5,876 nucleotides of DNA from Elusimicrobia bacterium RIFOXYB2_FULL_49_7 (GTDB taxonomy: Bacteria > Fibrobacterota > OXYB2-FULL-49-7): the NCBI GenBank assembly GCA_001800515.1, contig MGVN01000177.1, positions 1 through 5,876 on the forward strand, given 5' to 3'. Position numbers and translations under genes: made by a program. Positions 1-5,876 of the stretch are shown piece after piece. The number at the start of each line of letters is the position of its first letter. Position 1 is the stretch's first letter. The notes under the pieces were generated by a model. It saw only the letters and a program-made list of their open reading frames with translations, made no database searches and had not been told where the DNA came from.

Positions 1-1
1 C

Positions 2-220
2 GCAGTACAAACACCGGTAGTGGCGCTGCATGGCCCAACCGATCCCCTCAAATGGGGGCCCTGGGGAGAACGCTCCGTAGCAGTCCGCTCGAAACTCAAG
101 TGCAGTCCGTGCCTCTACCTTGGGTTTGAGTATGGATGCAAAACGCGCAAATGTATGGAAGCCATAACAGTATCTGAAGTAGAAAAAGCGGCTCAGGAAT
201 CCTTGCAATTTTCCGAGTAA
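2..220 (+). CDS. Glycosyltransferase family 9 (heptosyltransferase-type), C-terminal fragment
   Basis: This is the last 72 codons of a gene whose start lies left of the window. The frame is open from base 2 to a TAA at 218-220. Near the fragment's N-terminus is TPVVALHGPTDP followed by KWGPWG, matching the nucleotide-sugar-binding 'GPTDP..WGP.G' segment in the C-terminal Rossmann domain of GT9 enzymes (ADP-heptose:LPS heptosyltransferases and relatives). It is followed by the cysteine pattern C-x2-C-x8-C-x4-C (CSPC ... C ... CM), common near the end of many GT9 proteins, and a final amphipathic helix. Members add heptose or a related sugar to lipopolysaccharide core at the cytoplasmic face of the inner membrane. 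The exact acceptor and sugar cannot be told from this end. It could be the last gene of an upstream operon, because a possible promoter for the next gene overlaps its last codons. Confidence 0.85.
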   Translation, partial: AVQTPVVALHGPTDPLKWGPWGERSVAVRSKLKCSPCLYLGFEYGCKTRKCMEAITVSEVEKAAQESLQFSE

Positions 221-231
221 AATAGTAAAAT
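203..231 (+). promoter_or_regulatory. Possible sigma70-type promoter for the polysaccharide gene cluster
   Basis: TTGCAA (203-208, 4 of 6 to TTGACA) and TAAAAT (226-231, 5 of 6 to TATAAT) are separated by 17 bp. This places a transcription start near 238, about 40 bp before the ATG at 280. The -35 lies inside the last codons of the upstream glycosyltransferase gene. A perfect TATAAT at 245-250 lies just downstream but has no recognisable -35 at 15-19 bp spacing. The region is AT-rich, so chance matches are likely. Confidence 0.35.
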
Positions 232-279
232 GAACGATATTCTATATAATAAATACGCTTCTTTCCAGGATACTCCGTT

Positions 280-1668
280 ATGCAGATTATTCAGCTCTTG
301 CGATCCAAAATAAGCATTACTTTTCTGCTTATTTTCATAGATTCTCTATTTATTTATATCTCGCTGATACTGGCATATCACCTACGCTTTTTTTCTTTTG
401 TGGCAAACCTCTTTCCCGTCACCAAGGGTATTCCCGATTGGGCACTTTATCACAACCTTATCTATTTCATCATCCTGTCCTGGGCCTTCGTCCTCTACAA
501 ATTCAATCTCTACCGTAACTATTTTTTACCGATACTCGACGACTTGATCCGCATAATGCAGGCAGTATCGGTCGGGGTGGTCTTCCTTATCCTGGCGACA
601 TTCTTTTACCGGGATTTTTCCTACTCTCGGCTCACCTTCCTTTTTTTCTGGATCTTTGCGGTGTTCTCTCTGCTCGCCTACAGGCAACTCCTGAAATTCT
701 CGGTTCGATACCTCCTGCGCCCAGTGCTGAGACGCTCCAATACGCTTATCGTCGGCAAAGAAAACCAGATGATCAAACGGATACTGAAACGGCATCCTCA
801 TCTGCAGCCATGCTATTTCCCTTATGAAGACGAGTCGGAAATAGAGCGGATGAAACAGACCGTTCTCGATAAAAATATCGACCAGGTTATCCTGACAAGC
901 CACCTCTGGAACGAGAGCCGTCTCCTCGAAATGTATGACTGGTGCGAAAGCAAAGGCATTGACCTCAAATTCATACCTGACATCCTCCAGATATGCAGAG
1001 GAGAGATCGCCATAGATTTCTCGCTTGGCATACCTATTTTTCATCTTAAACCAGTATCGTTGAGCGGTTTCAACCTTTATTTTAAACGCATCGTTGACCT
1101 CGTGCTGGCAACCATTATTGTATCATTCGCCTGGCCGATGCTTTTTTTCCTTGTCATGCTTATTAAACTTGACTCCAGCGGTCCGTTCCTGTACTCGCAA
1201 AAAAGGATGGGGTATCGGGGAAATGTTTTCAGCTTCTATAAATTCCGGACCATGGTGATGAATGCCGACGCCCTGCTTGAAAAGTATAAAGCCCAAAGCG
1301 AACGTAAAGGCCCTGTATTCAAAATGGCGAATGATCCGCGGATAACGCGAATCGGTAGAACTCTCAGACGCTACAGCATTGATGAGATCCCACAGCTGAT
1401 TAATGTATTTAAAGGTGAAATGAGCCTCGTGGGCCCCAGGCCGCAGGTCCTATGGGAAGCAGCAGCGTATGATGATTGGGCTAAGAGAAGACTGCGCGTA
1501 CTTCCCGGCATGACAGGGCTCTGGCAGGTCTCGGGACGAGCATCGCTCAGCTACGAAGAAATGATAGAGCTCGATATTTTCTACATAGAGAATTGGTCCT
1601 TAGGCTTGGATATCAGAATACTCACAAAAACCATACACGCAATATTCAGCAAAAAGGGTGCTTACTAG
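280..1668 (+). CDS. Polyprenyl-phosphate glycosyl-1-phosphate transferase (WbaP/WcaJ-like initiating sugar transferase)
   Basis: This 462-residue membrane enzyme should transfer a sugar-1-phosphate from a UDP-sugar to undecaprenyl phosphate, the first step of O-antigen, capsule or exopolysaccharide assembly. Four hydrophobic segments lie near residues 12-33, 57-75, 92-110 and 117-136. A degenerate Rossmann-like (CoA_binding_3-type) domain follows at about 150-260, and a fifth hydrophobic stretch with a Pro (268-296, P286) leads into the catalytic bacterial sugar transferase domain. Catalytic-domain motifs are YKFRTM (320-325), the Asp-Glu dyad in SIDEIPQL (D368, E369), SLVGPRP (382-388) and LPGMTGLWQVSGR (408-420). 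The protein ends in GAY, as many family members do, so the C-terminus looks intact, and the length is usual for the large form. An AGGA at 267-270 sits 9 nt before the ATG. The donor sugar (galactose, glucose or GlcNAc/GalNAc phosphate) is not readable, though the adjacent epimerase fits Gal or GalNAc. Confidence 0.93.
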   Translation: MQIIQLLRSKISITFLLIFIDSLFIYISLILAYHLRFFSFVANLFPVTKGIPDWALYHNLIYFIILSWAFVLYKFNLYRNYFLPILDDLIRIMQAVSVGVVFLILATFFYRDFSYSRLTFLFFWIFAVFSLLAYRQLLKFSVRYLLRPVLRRSNTLIVGKENQMIKRILKRHPHLQPCYFPYEDESEIERMKQTVLDKNIDQVILTSHLWNESRLLEMYDWCESKGIDLKFIPDILQICRGEIAIDFSLGIPIFHLKPVSLSGFNLYFKRIVDLVLATIIVSFAWPMLFFLVMLIKLDSSGPFLYSQKRMGYRGNVFSFYKFRTMVMNADALLEKYKAQSERKGPVFKMANDPRITRIGRTLRRYSIDEIPQLINVFKGEMSLVGPRPQVLWEAAAYDDWAKRRLRVLPGMTGLWQVSGRASLSYEEMIELDIFYIENWSLGLDIRILTKTIHAIFSKKGAY

Positions 1669-1681
1669 TTCCACTACAACC

Positions 1682-1688
1682 GAAGGAG
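1682..1688 (+). promoter_or_regulatory. Ribosome binding site that fixes the epimerase start
   Basis: GAAGGAG lies 9 nt upstream of the ATG at 1698. The same frame stays open back to an ATG at 1593, but that would overlap the preceding gene by 76 bp and add 35 residues unlike the family. The Shine-Dalgarno and the MKVLVTGGAGFIG beginning both support 1698. Confidence 0.85.
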
Positions 1689-1697
1689 ATTACTAAA

Positions 1698-2618
1698 ATG
1701 AAAGTACTTGTGACCGGAGGGGCCGGATTCATTGGATCAAATATCGTTGATGCTTTTGTCAAAGCAGGACACAGCGTAAGCGTCGTGGACAATCTTTCTT
1801 CAGGCAACATAAAGAACGTGAGCCCAATAGCTGATTTTTTTAAGGCAGATATCACGCATATCCCTAAGATAAAGCAACTCTTTGCGAAGGGGAAGTTTGA
1901 TGTGGTATGCCATCATGCAGCACAGATCGATGTACGAAAATCCATTGCAGACCCCGCCTTTGATGCACAAGTGAACATCCTGGGTACTCTCAATATCCTT
2001 GAAAACGCAAAAAATTATGGAGTAAAGAAAATAATTTTTGCGTCATCAGGCGGCACCATATACGGTGAATGCGGTAAGCAGGCACCTGACGAGACCGCGA
2101 CAGGACGGCCGATCTCTCCGTACGGGATTGCCAAGCATTCCATTGAATTTTACCTTCGCTATTACTCTCTCATACACGGCATGCGTTACACTGTGTTGAG
2201 ATACGCAAATGTTTATGGCCCGCGGCAGGATCCTCATGGAGAGGCTGGAGTGGTCGCCATATTCTCACAAAAGATGCTTGGCGGCGAAAAGCTCACTATT
2301 TTCGGAGACGGCAAGCAGACCAGAGACTACGTCTTTGTAGGGGATGTTGTACGGGCGAATGTATCGGCTCTGACGAAAGGACACAATGAGATCATCAACA
2401 TAGGGACCGGAGTCCTCACCTCTGTGAACGGTTTATTCCATTCCATGGCGAGGATTACCCATTATGACCACAAACCACAGTATAAACCGGCACGCGCCGG
2501 TGAATTATTAAAAAGCTTCCTCAACTACCAAAAGGCAAAAAAAATCCTCGGGTGGGAACCGAAAGTAACCCTGGGATCAGGGCTCAAGCAAACCATTGAT
2601 TATTTCAGCGGAAAATAA
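1698..2618 (+). CDS. galE: NAD-dependent sugar nucleotide epimerase, UDP-glucose 4-epimerase-like
   Basis: This 306-residue extended short-chain dehydrogenase probably interconverts UDP-glucose and UDP-galactose, or the N-acetyl forms, in the cytosol. The Rossmann signature GGAGFIG is at residues 7-13, with D31 at the end of beta-2 for NAD ribose and HHAA at 72-75. The active-site tyrosine and lysine are Y142 and K146 in SPYGIAK. Substrate-side motifs are RYANVYGPRQ (168-177) and FGDGKQTRDYVFVGDV (202-217). The usual catalytic Ser/Thr position reads as Gly: the segment is ASSGGTIYG, and alignment to E. coli GalE S124 falls on G118. Length is slightly short of E. coli GalE but normal for bacterial and archaeal GalE-like enzymes. 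It lies 29 bp after the initiating transferase and 11 bp before a nucleotidyltransferase, so co-transcription is likely. A dehydratase or a C4 epimerase of another UDP-sugar is possible; the family is sure and the substrate is not. Confidence 0.9.
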   Translation: MKVLVTGGAGFIGSNIVDAFVKAGHSVSVVDNLSSGNIKNVSPIADFFKADITHIPKIKQLFAKGKFDVVCHHAAQIDVRKSIADPAFDAQVNILGTLNILENAKNYGVKKIIFASSGGTIYGECGKQAPDETATGRPISPYGIAKHSIEFYLRYYSLIHGMRYTVLRYANVYGPRQDPHGEAGVVAIFSQKMLGGEKLTIFGDGKQTRDYVFVGDVVRANVSALTKGHNEIINIGTGVLTSVNGLFHSMARITHYDHKPQYKPARAGELLKSFLNYQKAKKILGWEPKVTLGSGLKQTIDYFSGK

Positions 2619-2629
2619 AGGATACTATC

Positions 2630-3685
2630 ATGAAAGCGCTCATCCTTATCGGCGGTCTCGGTACTAGGCTCCGGCCACTGACCTGCAATACCCCTAAGCC
2701 TCTTCTCCCTATAGCCAATCGTCCGTTCGTTGAGTATCAGCTGCAGCTGCTCAAAAAACATGGGATCAGGGAAGTCGTGCTCTGCGTCGCCTACCTTTCC
2801 CATGAATTCGAGAACTATCTTGGCAACGGTAAAAGATGGGGAATGAAAATCCATTACGTGCATGAGAAAGAACCTCTTGGCACCGGAGGCGCTATACGGA
2901 ACGCAGCAAGATTCATTGATCAACCCATTATCATTTTCAACGGCGACATCCTGACCGATATTAACCTTCATGCCATGTGTTCTTTCCACAAGAAAAACAA
3001 AGCGATCGCCACTATCGCGCTCACCAGGGTGAAGGATCCCACCATGTTCGGCCTTGTTGAAACTGCAAGAGACGGGAAGATAGAACGTTTTCTTGAAAAA
3101 CCCTCGTGGGACGAAGTAACCTGCAACACCATTAACGCCGGCATCTATGTATTTGATCCCGGCGTTCTCAGCTACATCCCTGAAGGGGTAAATTACTCTG
3201 TTGAGAGAGGACTGTTCCCAAGCCTTCTGACAAAGCAGTTCCCGCTCTATGGTTACGCCTCTAACTGCTACTGGATGGATATCGGCACCATAGAAAAGTA
3301 TATGCAGGCGCATTTTGATATCATCAGCGGACATCTCTCTTTCCCTCTGGCCGGGAAGCATAAAATACACGATATTTATCCGGGAAAGCACCTCAAGGTA
3401 GGAAAGGACGTCACGATCAACGGGCGAATGGTATGCGGGGACAATACCAGGATCAGTAATTTCGTGCAGATATCAGGTAATGTCTGCCTCGGGCACAATG
3501 TTACTATCGGGAAAGGAAGCTCACTGACTGATTCCATTGTGCTGGATAACTCCCATATAGGCGAAGGGGTCAGGCTTGAAAAAGCGATCGTCGGAAAAAA
3601 ATGTGTTATTGAAGCCAATGCGTCACTTGATCCTTACACTGTCCTTGGACATGAAACTATCATAAGAAAGTATTCACGTCTATAG
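2630..3685 (+). CDS. Sugar-1-phosphate nucleotidyltransferase with beta-helix (mannose-1-phosphate guanylyltransferase-like)
   Basis: This 351-residue cytosolic enzyme should join a sugar-1-phosphate and an NTP into an NDP-sugar with release of pyrophosphate. The N-terminal nucleotidyltransferase domain (about 1-235) has [11 protein letters not shown] (8-18), PKP with K23, NGD with metal ligand D106, LEKP (155-158), NAGIYVF (169-175) and YWMDIGT with D217. Residues about 253-345 form a left-handed beta-helix of degenerate hexapeptide repeats. The opening [18 protein letters not shown], the INAGIYVF and SVERGLFP segments, and the WMDIG motif all resemble GDP-mannose pyrophosphorylase, including the eukaryotic GMPPB form. 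GDP-mannose is therefore the first guess, but dTDP- or UDP-glucose and heptose-nucleotide synthesis use the same fold. An AAGGA at 2618-2622 lies 7 nt before the ATG and touches the previous stop codon. The 11-bp gap implies co-transcription and probably coupled translation with the epimerase. Confidence 0.9.
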   Translation: MKALILIGGLGTRLRPLTCNTPKPLLPIANRPFVEYQLQLLKKHGIREVVLCVAYLSHEFENYLGNGKRWGMKIHYVHEKEPLGTGGAIRNAARFIDQPIIIFNGDILTDINLHAMCSFHKKNKAIATIALTRVKDPTMFGLVETARDGKIERFLEKPSWDEVTCNTINAGIYVFDPGVLSYIPEGVNYSVERGLFPSLLTKQFPLYGYASNCYWMDIGTIEKYMQAHFDIISGHLSFPLAGKHKIHDIYPGKHLKVGKDVTINGRMVCGDNTRISNFVQISGNVCLGHNVTIGKGSSLTDSIVLDNSHIGEGVRLEKAIVGKKCVIEANASLDPYTVLGHETIIRKYSRL

Positions 3686-3696
3686 TATGCGCCTTA

Positions 3697-3725
3697 TTGA
3701 TTCTTTTATGATGAATATGTATAAT
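3697..3725 (+). promoter_or_regulatory. Sigma70-type promoter in the gap between the two nucleotidyltransferases
   Basis: TTGATT (3697-3702, 4 of 6 to TTGACA) and a perfect TATAAT (3720-3725) are separated by exactly 17 bp, in the only wide gap inside the cluster. Transcription would begin near 3732, giving a leader of about 41 nt before the GTG at 3773. This suggests the second nucleotidyltransferase, and perhaps metK, can be expressed independently of the upstream genes. No terminator hairpin with a T-run is visible between 3686 and 3772, so read-through from upstream also seems likely. Confidence 0.5.
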
Positions 3726-3760
3726 CTCAGGATTGCTCAGTGCCCTTCAGAGGGGACCTT

Positions 3761-3767
3761 AAGGGGG
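3761..3767 (+). promoter_or_regulatory. Ribosome binding site that decides a GTG start
   Basis: AAGGGGG sits 5 nt before the GTG at 3773. A competing in-frame GTG at 3740 also has AGGA 7 nt upstream (3729-3732), but the predicted transcript starts near 3732 and would leave that site out. Starting at 3773 also aligns the protein residue for residue with its upstream paralogue. Confidence 0.65.
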
Positions 3768-3772
3768 AAACG

Positions 3773-4801
3773 GTGAAAGCTTTTGTCATGGCCGCCGGGG
3801 CTGGCACAAGACTGCGGCCTTTAACCTACGCTATACCAAAACCAATGGTGCCGGTGGTCAATAAGCCGGTGCTGGAACATACGCTTGAAAACCTCAGGAA
3901 CCACGGTATCTTTCAGATAGTGATGAATCTTCATCACTATCCGGAAATAATAGAGAACTATTTCGGCGACGGCGCTCGTCACGGCATGAAGATCTTTTAT
4001 TCCTACGAGAAAGAACTCCTGGGAACTGCAGGGGGCGTCAAAAAAATGGAGCAGTTCTTTGATTCCACTTTTATTGTAATGTCGGGTGACGGGCTCACCG
4101 ATATAGATCTTACCAAGGCCGTGCGCTACCATCAGCAGAAAAAAGCCATGGCGACCATGGTAATGAAAGCGATTGACAGCAAATTCGAGTACGGTGTCAC
4201 GCTTACCGATAAGAATGGAAGGATAAGCAAGTTCATCGAGAAACCGAGTTGGAGCGACGTATTCGCCAACACCGTTAATACCGGCATATACATTTTTGAG
4301 CCGGAAGTTTTCAATTATATTCCGAAGAACAAATTCTATGACTTTGGCATGCAGGTCTGGCCGCAGCTTCTCAAGCTGAAAAAAAAGATCTTCGGCTATG
4401 AGATGAAAGAGTACTGGACCGACGTAGGAAATCTCAAAGAGTATCGCTACGGAGTTCGTTCTGCGCTCGACGGCAATACGAAACTTACCATTCCCGGAGA
4501 ACAAGTGCGTCCGGGGGTCTGGATAGGACGCGGGACGCGCATAGAAAAGGGGGCTCAGCTCAACACTCCCTGCGTTATCGGAGATCATTGTTTTATCGGC
4601 AAAAATGCGCTTATCGATGCGTATACTACTGTTGCCAATAACTCATGGATCGGGCCCGGCGCTATTATTAAGAACTCCATCCTCTGGGAACGCGTCAAAG
4701 TCGCAAAGAACGTGCGACTTGACAACTGTATCATCGGTTCAAAAGCGGAAGTCAAAGAAGACATTTCCGTCTACGAAGGCACTGTGCTGAACATCGACTA
4801 A
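3773..4801 (+). CDS. Sugar-1-phosphate nucleotidyltransferase with beta-helix, second paralogue
   Basis: This 342-residue NDP-sugar synthase-type enzyme starts with GTG at 3773, read as [18 protein letters not shown]. The catalytic domain carries [10 protein letters not shown] (9-18), PKP with K23, SGD with D106, IEKP (155-158), NTGIYIF (169-175) and YWTDVGN with D217. A hexapeptide-repeat beta-helix spans about 248-340. All catalytic landmarks fall at the same residue numbers as in the preceding gene, and about 25 of the first 60 residues are identical by hand count, so the two are paralogues. Segments such as [20 protein letters not shown] and [10 protein letters not shown] resemble the N-terminal half of mannose-1-phosphate guanylyltransferase/phosphomannomutase fusion proteins, but this protein stops after the beta-helix and has no mutase domain. 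GDP-mannose or dTDP/UDP-glucose synthesis is plausible; the substrate is unproven. A GTG at 3740 would add 11 residues and is less likely. A promoter lies just upstream. Confidence 0.9.
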   Translation: MKAFVMAAGAGTRLRPLTYAIPKPMVPVVNKPVLEHTLENLRNHGIFQIVMNLHHYPEIIENYFGDGARHGMKIFYSYEKELLGTAGGVKKMEQFFDSTFIVMSGDGLTDIDLTKAVRYHQQKKAMATMVMKAIDSKFEYGVTLTDKNGRISKFIEKPSWSDVFANTVNTGIYIFEPEVFNYIPKNKFYDFGMQVWPQLLKLKKKIFGYEMKEYWTDVGNLKEYRYGVRSALDGNTKLTIPGEQVRPGVWIGRGTRIEKGAQLNTPCVIGDHCFIGKNALIDAYTTVANNSWIGPGAIIKNSILWERVKVAKNVRLDNCIIGSKAEVKEDISVYEGTVLNID

Positions 4802-4839
4802 AGGTATTTACTCAAGAAGGGGCGACCATACTACCATAG

Positions 4840-4845
4840 AGGAGG
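4840..4845 (+). promoter_or_regulatory. metK: Strong ribosome binding site of metK
   Basis: A perfect AGGAGG lies 8 nt before the ATG at 4854, the strongest Shine-Dalgarno in the window and consistent with high expression of a housekeeping gene. The 52-bp gap (4802-4853) shows no convincing promoter and is too short for a SAM riboswitch. Confidence 0.85.
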
Positions 4846-4853
4846 AGACTGTA

Positions 4854-5876
4854 ATGAACGAACTGCTGAAAGGGAAAGACTTTGTATTCACCTCGGAATC
4901 AGTAACTGAGGGACATCCGGACAAAGTGTGCGATCAGATTTCTGACGGTGTACTGGACGAAGTGTTAAGCCAGGATCCCAGAGGCCGCGTGGCCTGTGAA
5001 ACATTTGTCACCATGGGGCTTGTCATTGTCGGCGGAGAGATCACCACTTCCGCTTTTGTCGACACTCACAAACTGGTGCGCAAGATCGTCAATGAGATCG
5101 GCTACAATGAACCGAAATACGGTTTTGACTATGAAACATGTGCCATCCTTAATGCTATCCACTGCCAGTCGCCGGACATCGCGCAGGGCGTTGATACCGG
5201 TGGCGCCGGAGACCAGGGCCTGATGGTAGGCTATGCCTGCAAGGAAACCCCCGAACTCATGCCGCTTCCCATCATGCTTGCCCATAAGCTTTCTCTCAGG
5301 CTTGCAGAAGTGCGTAAAAAAGAAATACTTGATTATCTCGGCCCTGACGGAAAATCGCAGGTAACCGTTGAGTATAAGGACGGCAAACCTGTCCGCGTCG
5401 ACACAGTCGTCGTCTCCAGCCAGCACACCGAAGAGATCCTTGATAAGAGCGGGAAAAAGATAACGAAAGCCGCCCGTGAAGAGATCATCGAGACCGTCGT
5501 GATGCCGATCGTCGGTAAATGGGTGGACAATAAAACGACCTATCATGTAAATCCAACCGGCAAATTTGTCGTCGGCGGGCCGCAGTCTGATACCGGCATG
5601 ACCGGCCGCAAGATCATCGTGGACACCTATGGCGGCATGGCACCGCACGGCGGAGGAGCGTTCTCAGGCAAAGATCCGACGAAAGTTGACAGAAGCGCCT
5701 GCTATATGGCCCGCCACGTCGCGAAAAACATCGTTGGCGCAGGCCTTGCGGACAAATGCACGGTTCAGCTTGCTTATGCGATCGGTATCGCTGATCCGGT
5801 ATCGGTCATGATCGATACGCATCATACCGCGGTCATCCCTGAAAAAGAGATCACGCGCCTTGTGCGCAAGCACTTC
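4854..5876 (+). CDS. metK: S-adenosylmethionine synthetase (methionine adenosyltransferase), 3' end cut off
   Basis: MetK makes S-adenosylmethionine, the main methyl donor, from methionine and ATP in the cytosol, releasing phosphate and pyrophosphate. The frame is open for 341 codons with no stop before the window edge. The family is usually about 385-400 residues, so roughly 40-60 C-terminal residues are missing. The N-terminus has [20 protein letters not shown] (12-31), including H21 and D23 for ATP and metal binding. Signature 1 is [12 protein letters not shown] (117-128), with Val where Phe is common. The glycine-rich loop signature 2 is [17 protein letters not shown] (266-282). Other family segments include [18 protein letters not shown] and GLTGRK-like GMTGRK. 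It follows the nucleotidyltransferase by 52 bp on the same strand and may share its transcript. Base composition looks GC-richer than the polysaccharide genes by eye. There is no sign of damage, and the identity is secure. Confidence 0.97.
   Translation, partial: MNELLKGKDFVFTSESVTEGHPDKVCDQISDGVLDEVLSQDPRGRVACETFVTMGLVIVGGEITTSAFVDTHKLVRKIVNEIGYNEPKYGFDYETCAILNAIHCQSPDIAQGVDTGGAGDQGLMVGYACKETPELMPLPIMLAHKLSLRLAEVRKKEILDYLGPDGKSQVTVEYKDGKPVRVDTVVVSSQHTEEILDKSGKKITKAAREEIIETVVMPIVGKWVDNKTTYHVNPTGKFVVGGPQSDTGMTGRKIIVDTYGGMAPHGGGAFSGKDPTKVDRSACYMARHVAKNIVGAGLADKCTVQLAYAIGIADPVSVMIDTHHTAVIPEKEITRLVRKHF

Noticed and set aside
245..250. Perfect TATAAT upstream of the membrane transferase
   Set aside because: No -35-like hexamer is found 15-19 bp upstream and there is no extended -10 TG. 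The region is generally AT-rich, so the 203-231 pair is preferred.
230..316. Short ORF of 28 codons starting at ATG 230, in the gap before the membrane transferase
   Set aside because: It has no Shine-Dalgarno, overlaps the transferase start out of frame, and shows no recognisable content.
2600..3391. Long minus-strand open frame of 263 codons
   Set aside because: It lies opposite a clearly conserved nucleotidyltransferase gene, has no recognisable motifs and reads as low-meaning protein. It is a codon-bias shadow.
3740..3772. Upstream GTG start adding 11 residues to the second nucleotidyltransferase
   Set aside because: Its AGGA falls at the predicted transcription start, the extra residues match nothing in the family, and the 3773 start lines up exactly with the paralogue.
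3687..3776. Small ORF of 29 codons (ATG 3687, TGA 3774-3776) ending in a GTGA overlap with the next gene's start
   Set aside because: It resembles a coupled leader peptide, but there is no good ribosome binding site, the predicted transcript start near 3732 lies inside it, and an overlap of this kind can easily arise by chance.
3821..4588. Long minus-strand open frame of 255 codons
   Set aside because: It is antisense to the second nucleotidyltransferase, with no family motif. As the two sense genes are paralogues, similar antisense frames are expected by chance.
4802..4853. SAM riboswitch or separate promoter before metK
   Set aside because: The gap is only 52 bp, with no paired helices of a SAM aptamer. 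The best -35/-10 candidates are weak or badly spaced.
4965..5648. Long minus-strand open frame of 227 codons
   Set aside because: It is fully antisense to metK, whose conserved signatures leave no doubt about the coding strand.

Overview
This window is an uninterrupted, all-plus-strand run of six genes: the 3' end of one gene, four complete genes, and a gene running off the right edge. The theme is surface polysaccharide synthesis followed by a housekeeping enzyme. No RNA genes, insertion sequences, CRISPR arrays or long repeats were seen. No window-internal frameshifts or broken genes were found.

Layout: (1) 2-220, C-terminal end of a family 9 (heptosyltransferase-type) glycosyltransferase. 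(2) 280-1668, a large multi-pass membrane polyprenyl-phosphate glycosyl-1-phosphate transferase that would start a glycan chain on a lipid carrier. (3) 1698-2618, a GalE-like NAD-dependent sugar epimerase. (4) 2630-3685 and (5) 3773-4801, two tandem paralogous sugar-1-phosphate nucleotidyltransferases, each with a C-terminal left-handed beta-helix. (6) 4854 to the window end, metK, S-adenosylmethionine synthetase, lacking its last few dozen codons.

The gaps are 59, 29, 11, 87 and 52 bp. Genes 2-4 look like one transcription unit with a possible promoter at 203-231 overlapping the end of gene 1. The 87-bp gap before gene 5 holds a better sigma70-type promoter (TTGATT, 17 bp, TATAAT). That promoter and its predicted start point favour the GTG at 3773 over an upstream GTG at 3740.

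Working together (inference): the nucleotidyltransferases make NDP-sugars, the epimerase interconverts them, the membrane transferase loads the first sugar phosphate onto undecaprenyl phosphate, and glycosyltransferases such as gene 1 extend lipopolysaccharide or capsule/exopolysaccharide. MetK supplies SAM and may be only a neighbour.

Organism: a Gram-negative (diderm) bacterium of moderate GC, because of the heptosyltransferase-type gene and the polysaccharide initiation enzyme. The protein style recalls deep-branching diderms such as Nitrospirota, Omnitrophota or Desulfobacterota, but this is an impression and not a placement. I see no strong sign of a novel system. The points most worth checking are the Gly at the usual catalytic Ser/Thr position of the epimerase, the co-linear nucleotidyltransferase pair, and the leader of gene 5.
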